Shown one piece after another: positions 47,771 to 57,745 of a DNA stretch of 64,000 bases (position 1 is the first letter of the stretch; every line of letters begins with the position of its first letter). The DNA comes from Cryptomeria japonica. Its lineage: Eukaryota > Streptophyta > Pinopsida > Cupressales > Cupressaceae. The notes under the pieces are model-generated. The model was not told the origin of the DNA. It searched no databases and saw nothing but the letters and a program-made list of their open reading frames with translations. The stretch lies in assembly GCF_030272615.1 (NCBI RefSeq), contig NC_081408.1, positions 616,776,476 through 616,840,475 on the forward strand, given 5' to 3'. The position numbers and the translations under genes were made by a program.

Positions 47771-48835
47771 GCACTATGCACCCATTGCATAGGTGATATC
47801 TCCTAAGGCCTAAAGGAGATGCATGATATCAAGGGGAGTAGTACATTGAATTTATCATTCACCCCCTCAGTGAAAAAGGCAACATGGAAGAACATGTTGT
47901 TGTCAGTATGAAGGATGGAAATAAAATGATAAGTGTGTGTAGAGGTTGCCTTGACTACACACCTACAAATCAGTGATGGATCACTACTACATGTGTCAAG
48001 AAGTGGAGGTTAACAATTGGCATCAGATGTTAACCGATATGTGTAGGATGTTACCGACATGTATGCTAATAGGTACTTGCAGGTTATGTAAGAAAATGAA
48101 GTTGGAAGTTCATTGCATTAGCCCTGGTAGCATGGAATGTGAAGTTCATGTCTCAGGTGGTATTGGAAAAGACCTGATTGACATATGTTGGCCGTGTGGT
48201 TGATCATGCAGGCTTGCATATTTTTGGGCTAATCAGTTTGATTTCTGGCATGATGATAACATTGTCTGCCATTGTGTAGATCCAGGATCATGTCATAAGC
48301 TATGGTGGATACAATGGAGTTGAAGGATCATCAAATGATCACATATGAATAGCTAAATTGGTATATGGTGAAGATTGGAGTCTTGGTACTGTACCCAATC
48401 GGAGATAAGAATATGAGATGTATGTCTCAAGAGGAGTTCAAGTGCTCATCATGAAGAGTCTCATAATGAAGAGCCGACTTGCTTGAACTTGCAAGGATAC
48501 TGACTACCCAAACTATAGGAGATGGATTGCAGAGGTGTTGCAGGTTGCCAACAGGTGAGTAATATTCACTGACACATCAACAATTGGTATCAGTCTTCTG
48601 CAAATTGAGTTCAAATGGCTTCGGACCTGCATACTCAATTGGTGTCAGTTGATGGTTAAGACCCCCATCTCAAGTGTTGTGACTTGAGAAGATGTAACAA
48701 CCAGTGAAAAGATAACAAGTGGTATCAAAGAAAGTGTTACATCCAATGAAGACAAAAGGGGAGAAAGTATTCTATCAGTGACCAATACATACAAAGAGAA
48801 ATGATATCCTGACAATGCCCTTTGTCATTGTTGTC
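47771..48835 (+). other. Copia C internal 3' region without pol
   Basis: About 1 kb of non-coding sequence with no protease, integrase or RT motif. Phrases resembling the primer-site context (AATTGGTATCAG near 48580, CAATTGGTGTCAG near 48639) recur, perhaps from LTR-flank duplication. Confidence 0.6.
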
Positions 48836-48853
48836 AAAGGGGGAGAAGGATTT

Positions 48854-48874
48854 TGTAGTATATCGCATACTACA
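48854..48874 (+). other. Palindrome 1 upstream of the Copia C 3' LTR
   Basis: TGTAGTAT and ATACTACA form a perfect 8-bp stem around ATCGC. It follows the purine tract at 48836-48846. Confidence 0.8.
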
Positions 48875-48916
48875 TGTGTGTGAATCCATGGATTAAAGTA
48901 AGGGGGAGAAAGACTA

Positions 48917-48937
48917 TGTAGTATGTCGGATACTACA
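48917..48937 (+). other. Palindrome 2 upstream of the Copia C 3' LTR
   Basis: The same 8-bp arms (TGTAGTAT/ATACTACA) surround a different loop, GTCGG. It follows a second purine tract at 48898-48910. Arms conserved and loop changed suggest that the structure matters. Confidence 0.8.
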
Positions 48938-48955
48938 TGAGTTGACATCAATGCC

Positions 48956-48967
48956 AAAGGGGGAGAT
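48956..48967 (+). promoter_or_regulatory. Polypurine tract of Copia C
   Basis: AAAGGGGGAGAT lies directly before the 3' LTR. Near-identical tracts lie at 48836-48846 and 48898-48910. The last is placed to prime plus-strand synthesis. Confidence 0.85.
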
Positions 48968-50570
48968 TGTTGGCATTGTGTTGTCATTGATGTCAATCGG
49001 TATGGGATGACCACCAGTAGAAGAGATGTATGTGCAACACTGTTATGAAGGAGTACAAGATGTGATATCTTGGATATCACCTTGTGTTTCAGGACACCGG
49101 TAATGGTAAGGAAGATGACCTTAGGAGTCACCAGTACATAAGTTAGTGCATGACTTGTGTGATGAGATAGAGAGGTGTTTAAGTGGTTGTTTGTGATGAA
49201 GAGGTAGAATGTTATCTGAATCACATCAACACCGGAAGAGAAGATTGAACAAGTCACCAATATGCTGTAAGGTTGTAGAACAACAGGACTCCCATCGGAT
49301 GAAGATGCGGTCATCATGAGAAGCAATAAATGACAGTGAATGTGCTCACATTAGATCACATGTGCTTGTTTGAAGAGATGTTGCACAAACAAGGAAGTCA
49401 CATGAAGAGCATTGCAGGATACAAAAGACTTCCCACTTGATGGGAATGTGCATGCTTAGGTTAGTCATTTCTGAAGACCGATTTAACCGTTCCATCGATA
49501 GTTCAACATAGTGCAAACATAATGAGTGAACCAATAGAATGTGAGATACCGACAGGGTTAGTAAATCGCCAGAAAGGAGGAACCAGTAGAATGCTTGGTC
49601 GGTGATCCTATGTGGATTGACATGAATAGTCAAGGTGGTAGAGCTGGTCGACTTGGATGCCACATGGAATCAAGGTGGCAAACCTGCATCAAATGAAGAA
49701 GGAATGTACACCAATGGGATAGGTGTAGAGTTGGTCAACTTTAAAGGATATTGCAAAGCTCGAGGTGAAGTTGTAGAAGTGTGAAACTCAAGATAAACGG
49801 ACAAGAAAGGATCGAGGATAAACTGATCGAGAAGATTGGAGTAGGTGAAGCAACCCATCATGCCATTTATGGTGATTGACCAAGATATATGCGAACAGAT
49901 TGTTTGCAGGTTGTTGAAGAAGGAAGGCATGTTCTGAAAGTCGCATTGATGGCGGAGTTGTGCAGATGGATGTAAGAGTTATCAGATCGAGTGAGATGAT
50001 TGGATTTGGTTTGCCTCAAGGATGGTGAGGAAACCCTAATCACCTAGATTGTGAATTGAGTGTTGGTGGGAAAACCTAGCTATAAGAATGAAGACCAAAG
50101 AGATTGTTTGTTGCTACTAGAGAGAAGAACATTATGCTACTGCAAAGTGTGATACTTCTGCAAGTAAGAAAAAATCAGCCAATTGCTTAACGAGCATCTG
50201 GGAAGTGAGTGAGAGTGAGGGAGAACTTGGTTGAAGAGTTCAACCAGTAGGACAGAAGAACCGGTAGTGTTCATACTAGAAGAGCAGAAGTGAAGGAGGC
50301 TACAGAGAAGGTAGACAGAGAACTGGCAGAGTGTAGTACCGTGAAGAGCAGAGCAGTGAGGAGGAGACTCAGTGAGAGAAGAACAAAAGAGAGATGAACC
50401 AATAGGGCTTACTGGAAAAGAAGCAGTAGGTGAAGAGCAACAGAGAGTTAGTCGATGAAGCAGAGAAGGTATCTCACTGACAGAGTAAGATAGCTGTAAT
50501 GGTTGCAAGATTCACTTGTAATTAACAAGACAACTACTTTTGTATTTGATGTCATGGTGAACACTGAGTT

Positions 50571-50745
50571 GTGGCTTGGTGCAGGGGTTGTAGTTCCTTG
50601 GGTTGGTGCCCTAAAGTCATGGGTTGGTGCTCCTTGGGTTTGTGCTCCTTTGGGTTGTAGCCCATAAATCGGGTAGGGGTTGGTGCTCCTTGGGTTGGTG
50701 CCCTAAAGTAGGGGTTGGTGCTCCTTGGGTTGGTGCCCTAAACTT
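50571..50745 (+). repeat. Expanded GGTTGGTGCTCCTTGGG units in the 3' LTR
   Basis: The same degenerate units as in the 5' LTR, with about two extra copies. This accounts for most of the length difference between the LTRs. Confidence 0.75.
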
Positions 50746-50796
50746 TGTAACTGTGTTTTCATTTGAGGCTAGATTGGAGCAGTAGACTCTAGCAGC

Positions 50797-50801
50797 ATTC
50801 C
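50797..50801. other. Target duplication ATTCC (left copy)
   Basis: ATTCC precedes the nested element and recurs exactly at 56136-56140. Removing the insert restores the order seen in the 5' LTR (AGCAT...CTCACTGAGG near 45500). Confidence 0.92.
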
Positions 50802-52410
50802 TGATGCAGAGGGTCAGGGGTTTTAGGTGACTTCAAGAAAATATGTTTTCAAGTGCTCCACACTCCTTGCATTTGCCTAGTGTTTCCAAGGCACTTTAAG
50901 GCTTCAAAGGGGCAAATCAATACCCAACTCTCCACTATGACTCCTAGTGTCTTCAACCACTTATTCCAACCCAATTCAACAAGTTTCAATTAATTTCAAA
51001 GGTTCAAGTCTTCACCATGCTCTTAAACCCCACTATGTTTGCTACTAGCCCTAGAGCCTCAATTAGGCCACCTGAGGCTGAAATAAATTGTTTTCTCCAA
51101 CTTTTCCCAAATAACTCCAAAAAAAAATATATTTTCAGATACCCTTTTCGGCTTACTACAACATATCAAAGATTGAGGGTAGGTTGTTTTGGACCGTGCC
51201 TTTGCTGTCCTAAGATTGGGATAAATTTGCTTGCCAAAAACCCAAGTTTTACAAAGCAAGTGTAAGAAATAATTCTTCCCCAATATTGAAACTCTCAAAA
51301 ATGTTTATTTATGCCTCAAAACTAAGTAATATCCAATAAAATTGGTTCTATGTGCTCTTTTAATGTGCAAACCCCAAAACCCTCACCATTAGGCTCCAAA
51401 ACCGAGGATTTTCTAATTAAGACCTTTCCAATCACTTCCAGGGCTCATTCAAAGTCCCTACACCATCTCCTTGGTCATATTAACCAACTTCAATCATCAA
51501 ACTACCCTCTCCAAGAGGTAGATCTTCTGCTGCTATAAGTTTGCTATGCTTCCTACTCACTTCTCCCTCATCAAACTCATGGTGTAGACCTGTTAAAACA
51601 CACTTCCTGCAAATTTTTTGGTTAGGATCATAATGTACATGTTAGATAGAGCCTCCTCTATGAGAAACAGGACCTTACATCCATAGAAGGGCTCCAAATT
51701 GCATTTTGGGCCTTCAATGCCAATGACACAACTCAGAAAATTTTAGGACAGTCAGCACAAATGACAAAATCTGAGCAAAACCTGCTACAAAATCATTCCA
51801 AATCACTTATTACAATGTTTAATGACTGCCCAAGGCTTATACCATGAAAGATCAATCACTTTCAAGCAACAAAACACAAGAAATTGCAAGAAAATGAAGG
51901 TTTTGTTCACTTTTTCTATTAAATCCGTACAACATCCGTACTGTAGCATCCAACCCCACCAAAATGGAATTCCAAGGTTTTATAATACCTTCCCCTAACT
52001 TCCCAAACTGAAATCCATCAGTTATTCATGATTAAAATGCTTAACAAACAAGTTTTTAGCTTTTCCCCCCAAAATGACACTAGCCACTATTTTCAAATTT
52101 TTGAATTTAAAACTCTTATGAAATGGACTTCTACCCCAACCTAATGACTTCTAAAGGATCAAAATTATTTATCAAATATTTCTAAACACCTTTGAGATCC
52201 TTACCAATTCTATACCCATGAAATCCTATATTTGGTCCTATGGCCTTATTAGGTCCATTAGGACAATTAATCATTACATTAGGATCATTACAATAAAATG
52301 CCATAATTGGCTTCAAGACATAATAATTGAGTCTATTAGACCCATACATCTCCTTGTCATGCTTCCATGGTGTCCTCCAAGTTGTCTTCATGCCTAGTGC
52401 CCCTGCACCA
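50802..52410 (-). repeat. 3' LTR (left) of the gag-protease element
   Basis: The LTR is 1,609 bp, starting TGATGCAGAGGG and ending CCCTGCACCA on the plus strand. It is nearly identical to 54526-56135. Confidence 0.93.
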
Positions 52411-52748
52411 TACTCCCCACCAAACAAAGAACTCTTGTCCCAAGAGTGACCAGTCTTGTGCCAACCACCTAATGATGATGTCTTCTGATTTTCAATAGGG
52501 AAAAGGTACTCTCGAAAGGTAAACTTCCTCCTACTACAACCTGCATTCACTTTACCAAAAGCATTAGTATCAAAAGGCTGATTTTGAGTCCTTTGTCTAG
52601 GACCTTGTGTCTTCACCTCTTCTTGCCTTCTCATATCACTATTCTGATCTGATACCATCTACAAACTCAAAGGTTTAACCACATCTCTCTGCTCAATCAT
52701 AGGACAATCAATGTCCCCAACTTTTATGCTCTTAAAGTCCCAATCTTG
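52411..52748 (-). pseudogene. C-terminal extension of the gag-protease frame
   Basis: The same reading frame continues past the TAG at 52749-52751, with another TAG near 52662, into the LTR. It encodes a basic, Gly/Ser/Trp-rich stretch (KFTFREYLFPIENQ; HSWDKSSLFGGEYG) of no known family. The end of this frame overlaps the polypurine tract (GGTGGGGAGTA on the minus strand at about 52411-52421) just before the LTR. It may be the tail that followed integrase in the parent. Confidence 0.5.
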
Positions 52749-54476
52749 CTACTCCTTAGGACTGTTGTTTTGCTGCAACTTAGTTTGATTCATCCAACCA
52801 GTATCCTTGACCTCACTACCCTGCACACACATCCCAAATTTGTCTCCAAAACAGATTACATTATGTTCATTCTTCACCTTACAAGGTAAAGGTGTTAAAC
52901 TATATCTTTTGCTGTCCTTATGAACCAAATATGTATTTGTATATCCATCATGGATTGTCCTCCTTAAATATTGCCATGGTCTACCTAATATGATATGGCC
53001 ACAAGTCATAGGTATAACATCACATAAAACATGATCATGATATGGACCAATTGAGAAATCAACATAAGCCCTCTGACTAATCATTACATGCTGCTCTTGA
53101 GTAACCCAAGTGGCATTATAAGGATTAGGATGATCAAATGTTTGCAATCCCAACTTGGAAACCATATCAAATGAAACAAGATTATCATGTGAGCCAGAAT
53201 CAATGATCAACTTACATATCTTACCCTTACTCAAGCATTGTGTCCTGAAGATGGATACCTGATCTGATGTTTGCTGCTGCAATGTACCTCTTCTGATCAT
53301 AAGAAAGTCTCCCTCTGTTATAGGATAGACTTTCAATGGTTCTTTGTCTTCATTCTTGTCTTTTTCTTCATATGCTAAGTGTACTCTTCTATCTTTGCCT
53401 CTGTCTCCTTTATCCCATTTAGGACATTTGAAAGATTGGTGCCCAACTTCATTACAATGGAAACATCTGCCTGTGAATACATGTGATCCTCTTCCACTAC
53501 CAAATCTACCTCCTCCTCTATAACTATAACCACCTCTTTGTTCTGATGTAGACTCTTTGTCCTTATTGTCTTGTCCTTATGATTCATTTCCAGACCTTCC
53601 TCCTCTTCCTCTCATGGATCCTCTACCTCTTGTGCCTCCTTGCCTCTCTTGTTTTCTTTTCAACTTCTCCTCAGCCCTTATTGCAAGTTGAAAACAATCT
53701 CCCAATGTTTGTGGAACATTCAACCCAATCTCATCTTGCAAATTATATCTCAGCCCATTCAAATACCTTGCTACATTTTCATCTTCATCCTCTACTCCTC
53801 CTCTAATGCTCAATTTGTGAAACTGCTCTGTGTATGTCATCACATCCATGTCTCTTTGTTTCAAGTTTTGTCTCATCCTCTTTGTTTGTATAGAAAAATC
53901 AGATGGTAGAAATTGTGCCTTCATCATTTCTTTCATCCTTTCCCAACTTGTAATCTTATTCAATCCTCTTGCTGTCCTCTCAGCTTGCACACCACTCCAC
54001 CATGTTAAAGCAGTACCTCTCAACTTAACCTTTGCAAATCTCACCTTCTTATCATCATCAGTATCTTCCAACTCAAAGTAGTTTTCTAAGGCCTCTATCC
54101 ACCCTAGCACTTCCACACTGTCCATTCTTCCCTGGTATATAGGTAAATCAACATGACCTTTTATTCCACCACCTTGGACTTCCTTTAGTAGTCTCACTAA
54201 CCTCCTCTCTTCAGGATCTTCTTCATCCCTCCTAGTCTCTTCATGTTCACCACCTTCATTGTGTGCTTCAAGATTCTCATTGTTTTCTTCCATCCTAGGT
54301 TGTTCCCTTTCCTTCTCTAAGGCTTCAATCCTTGCTAGTAGTTGCAATCTCTCCCTTCTCTACTGTCTATCCTCTCTCTCCCTTGCTGCTTCAAGTTCCC
54401 TCTTTTCCCTCTTCTCTCTTTCAAGGGCTTCCTTCAACTCTTCAATTTCCCTAGCCATTTGATTCTTCGGTGCCAT
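52749..54476 (-). pseudogene. Gypsy gag-protease polyprotein, two internal stops
   Basis: One frame of about 575 codons from ATG at 54476. A Glu/Arg coiled coil comes first, then a Retrotrans_gag segment (GWIEALENYFELED; RGTALTWWSGVQ; MKAQFLP; YTEQFHKLS; RYLNGLR). An Arg/Gly-rich linker and a perfect knuckle, CFHCNEVGHQSFKC, follow. A retropepsin with IIDSGSHDNLVS (catalytic Asp codon 53199-53201) and ILGRPWQY completes it. Stops interrupt it only at 54360 (TAG) and 53577 (TAA). All expected catalytic and zinc residues are intact, unlike most pol remnants nearby. Gag would package the RNA and protease would mature it, while RT and integrase must come from another element. Confidence 0.88.
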
Positions 54477-54510
54477 CTTGTCAAAACCTTCCCAAAGAGA
54501 TCTACTCACT

Positions 54511-54522
54511 GCTCTGATACCA
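54511..54522 (-). other. Primer binding site of the gag-protease element
   Basis: TGGTATCAGAGC on the minus strand, three bases inside the 5' LTR. A perfect initiator-Met primer site. Confidence 0.92.
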
Positions 54523-54525
54523 ATC

Positions 54526-56135
54526 TGATGCAGAGGGTCAGGGGTTCTAGGTGACTTCAAGAAAATATGTTTTCAAGTGCTCCACACTCCTTGCATTTGC
54601 CTAGTGTTTCCAAGGCACTTTAAGGCTTCAAAGGGGCAAATCAATACCCAACTCTCCACTATGACTCCTAGTGTCTTCAACCACTTATTCCAACCCAATT
54701 CAACAAGTTTCAATTAGTTTCAAAGGTTCAAGTCTTCACCATGCTCTTAAACCCCACTATGTTTGCTACTAGCCCTAGAGCCTCAATTAGGCCACCTGAG
54801 GCTGAAATAAATTGTTTTCTCCAACTTTTCCCAAATAACTCCAAAAAAAAAATATATTTTCAGATACCCTTTTCAGCTTACTACAACATATCAAAGATTG
54901 AGGGTAGGTTGTTTTGGACCATGCCTTTGCTGTCCTAAGATTGGGACAAATTTGCTTGCCAAAAACCCAAGTTTTACAAAGCAAGTGTAAGAAATAATTC
55001 TTCCCCAATATTGAAACTCTCAACAATGTTTATTTATGCCTCAAAACTAAGTAATATCCAATAAAATTGGTTCTATGTGCTCTTTTAATGTGCAAACCCC
55101 AAAACCCTCACCATTAGGCTCCAAAACCGAGGATTTTCTAATTAAGACCTTTCCAATCACTTCCAGGGCTCATTCAAAGTCCCTACACCATCTCCTTGGT
55201 CATATTAACCAACTTCAATCATCAAACTACCCTCTCCAAGAGGTAGATCTTCTGCTGCTATAAGTTTGCTATGCTTCCTACTCACTTCTCCCTCATCAAA
55301 CTCATGGTGTACACCTGTTAAAACACACTTCCTACAAATTTTTTGGTTAGGATCATAATGTACATGTTAGATAGAGCCTCCTCTATGAGAAACAGGACCT
55401 TACATCCATAGAAGGGCTCCAAATTGCATTTTGGGCCTTCAATGCCAATGACACAACTCAGAAAATTTTAGGACAGTCAGCACAAATGACAAAATCTGAG
55501 CAAAACCTGCTACAAAATCATTCCAAATCACTTATTACAATGTTTAATGACTGCCCAAGGCTTATACCATGAAAGATCAATCACTTTCAAGCAACAAAAC
55601 ACAAGAAATTGCAAGAAAATGAAGGTTTTATTCACTTTTTCTATTAAATCCGTACAACATCCGTACTGTAGCATCCAACCCCACCAAAATGGAATTCCAA
55701 GGTTTTATAATACCTTCCCCTAACTTCCCAAACCGAAATCCATCAGTTATTCATGATTAAAATGCTTAACAAACAAGTTTTTAGCTTTTCCCCCCAAAAT
55801 GACACTAGCCACTATTTTCAAATTTTTGAATTTAAAACTCTTATGAAATGGACTTCTACCCCTACCTAATGAATTCTAAAGGATCAAAATGATTTATCAA
55901 ATAGTTCTAAACACCTTTGAGATCCTTACCAATTCTATACCCATGAAATCCTATATTTGGTCCTATGGCCTTATGAGGTCCATTAGGACAATTAATCATT
56001 ACATTAGGATCATTACAATAAAATGCCATAATTGGCTTCAAGACATCATAATTGAGTCTATTAGACCCATACATCTCCTTGTCATGCTTCCATGGTGTCC
56101 TCCAAGTTGTCTTCATGCCTAGTGCCCCTGCACCA
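54526..56135 (-). repeat. 5' LTR (right) of the gag-protease element
   Basis: The LTR is 1,610 bp, with a primer site on its inner side and ATTCC (56136-56140) outside. It differs from the left LTR mostly by scattered substitutions and one A in a homopolymer. Confidence 0.93.
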
Positions 56136-56365
56136 ATTCCTCACTGAGGTTTTTCCCATCTTGGGTTTTCCTCGTACATCCTGGTGTTATGAGATGTCTC
56201 TTTGTGTGTGTGTGTGTGTATTTGAGTTAGTCTCCTCACTAACTGGTAAGTCTGCATTATGTTTGATCCTTAAATTGGTATGCTCACAAAGGACAGCTAA
56301 AGGGAAAATATTTGAGAACCACTGATTCACCCCCTCCCCCTCTCAGTGGTGCATTGTGTCTAACA
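56136..56365 (+). repeat. 3' LTR of Copia C, second part
   Basis: It resumes after the ATTCC duplication and matches 45500-45721 of the 5' LTR, ending GTGTCTAACA. The five bases after it (ACCCA) pair with GCCCA before the 5' LTR. Confidence 0.9.
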
Positions 56366-56624
56366 ACCCAAAAATCTAGGAGAAGAGGAAGATTAGTCAA
56401 AAAGAAAAGAAAAGAAATAAAGAATGAAAAAAAAGATAACAATTAAATTAAAAATAAAAATGCAAATAATAGGAAGTTAAGAGAAACAAAAAGGAATAAA
56501 ATAAAGAAAACCAAAAAAATTAAAGCACCAAAATAACAAAATAAACCAGGCGAAGGAGAAAGAGGACAATAGGGGAAACCAAAAAGAGGAGTATATGTAT
56601 ATATAGAGCCTTTTCTCAAGATAG

Positions 56625-56625
56625 G

Positions 56626-56710
<85 letters not shown>

Positions 56711-56803
56711 GAATATAAATACATATATATACATCTATACATATGTACATGCATACATGCATATACATACATACATACATACATACATACATACATACAT
56801 ACA
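56625..56803. repeat. Compound microsatellite (CT)n-(AT)n-(ATAC)n
   Basis: (CT)n runs at about 56625-56670, (AT)n at about 56671-56706 and (ATAC)n at about 56762-56802. It lies in the 3' untranslated part of the PLE. On the minus strand it follows the endonuclease as a purine-rich, then TA- and TATG-type repeat. Confidence 0.9.
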
Positions 56804-57009
56804 CAACAAAGAAAGAAACAACAAGCATAAGAAAAATAAAAAAGGGGGGAGGGGGGGTGCAAATAGGCAAAAAACTTAAGCAACAAAAGAAACAAGAAAG
56901 GATAGGGGAGAGAGACCCTAACAAGGTGACAAGAAGGGAAGGATAGAGGAAGGAAGGAAAGAGAGAAGATGCCAGAAAAGAGAGAAGCCCAAAAAAGGGG
57001 GGGGGGGAG

Positions 57010-57745
57010 ATGTCAAGGCTGAAGATGAGGGTAGGAGTGAAGGTTTCAGAGAAAAGGTTGCTAGGTATGACTAAGACTCCATCCCTCATCACGATTAAGG
57101 TTGGAAGAATGATTGTTGATCTCAATGGCTTATCTAAGCTTGCGCTTGAAAAAATTATCCTCCTTGGACAAGATTTGGGGTTTTCTAAACAAATGTGGTG
57201 CTTGGTGGAGGAGGCATGCTCAGCTAAGGCGGATTTGGAAATACGCTCATGTCTAATGTTGACATTGTGCTCTTTAATCCTGGTAAGGAAAGATTGGCCC
57301 GTTTCACCAATGTACAGGGTGCCACATGAGAAAACTATCTTGTAGACCCCAGAGTCAAGAAGGATGTCTCTAGGGTCCTTGAGAGAAGGCATCCGATCTC
57401 TCAAGGTGGAAATGACATTGAAGGCACAACAAAGTCCTTTTTTAAAAGGATCTTTGATATTTTGTGAGAAATACCTTCAATATAAGGAAGAGTGGCAAAG
57501 GGGTGGGAAGGAGATTGGGTAGGAATGGGATGCACATTGATACGAGACCTATCTTTAGAAAAGGCTCTAGGGATTTGTTTGCCATTAAACCCATTTAACA
57601 AGAACACCTGGCGAAGATGGGCTAACTCAAGCTCCAAGTTGTCCTTATCGCAAATGCGAAAGGCCCTGATGGCAAGGGCCTTAAGAATGCTATCTTTTTG
57701 GACAAGATGGTGATGAGAGGAGGAGTGGAGGTAGAGACCAGTCTT
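57010..57745 (-). pseudogene. Penelope-like RT C-terminus and GIY-YIG endonuclease
   Basis: Minus-strand reading from 57745: [20 protein letters not shown] and [15 protein letters not shown] match the region after the RT core of Penelope proteins. A linker (ISHKISKILLKK) follows, then a GIY-YIG domain: GVYKIVFSCG (57350 downwards), YIGETGQ, LTRIKEH and SALAEHA. After a frameshift comes the family's C-terminal block (NFFKRKLR, stop, AIEINNHSSNLNRDEG). The catalytic Tyr, Gly, Arg and Glu positions are recognisable. The Cys pair in the usual CxC of PLE endonucleases is reduced to one Cys (VFSC). The RT catalytic core is absent. The enzyme would nick target DNA to prime reverse transcription. Frameshifts and stops make this copy dead. 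Confidence 0.85.

Larger units (their letters stand above)
48968..50801 (+). repeat. 3' LTR of Copia C, first part
   Basis: Homologous to 43715-45500 of the 5' LTR. It is interrupted at ATTCC (50797-50801) by the nested minus-strand Gypsy-type element. Confidence 0.9.
50802..56135 (-). mobile_element. Non-autonomous Gypsy-type element with gag and protease only
   Basis: This complete 5,334-bp element has LTRs 50802-52410 and 54526-56135 and perfect ATTCC target duplications. It is coded on the minus strand: primer site TGGTATCAGAGC at 54511-54522, gag-protease frame 54476-52749, and a G-rich tract before the 3' LTR. The internal region is only 2.1 kb, with no RT, RNase H or integrase. The LTRs differ by eye at about 18 sites (roughly 1.1%), so it is fairly young. 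It resembles the class of plant elements that keep gag but lack pol (TR-GAG type). Confidence 0.92.
43715..56365 (+). mobile_element. Copia C: gag-only Copia element, with a nested Gypsy-type element in its 3' LTR
   Basis: The 5' LTR is 43715-45721, with the primer site at 45724. The internal region 45722-48967 is only 3.2 kb. The 3' LTR starts at 48968 and is split at 50801/56136 by the nested element, ending at 56365. Flanks GCCCA (43710-43714) and ACCCA (56366-56370) form a 5-bp duplication with one mismatch. The internal region encodes gag only. No protease, integrase or RT motif is visible between 47771 and the 3' LTR, so it depends on a relative for transposition. The 3' end has three purine tracts and two palindromes. 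Confidence 0.88.

Noticed and set aside
48775-49326. A 183-codon minus-strand ORF (also 43687-44073)
   Set aside because: It lies across the Copia C LTR start and is repeated in both LTRs. No protein family is recognised, and the LTR explains it.
56673-57404. Reading the whole 243-codon ORF as one GIY-YIG protein
   Set aside because: Only the first about 75 codons are endonuclease. The family's C-terminal block is in another frame, and the tail is microsatellite translation (Tyr/Met/Ile repeats).
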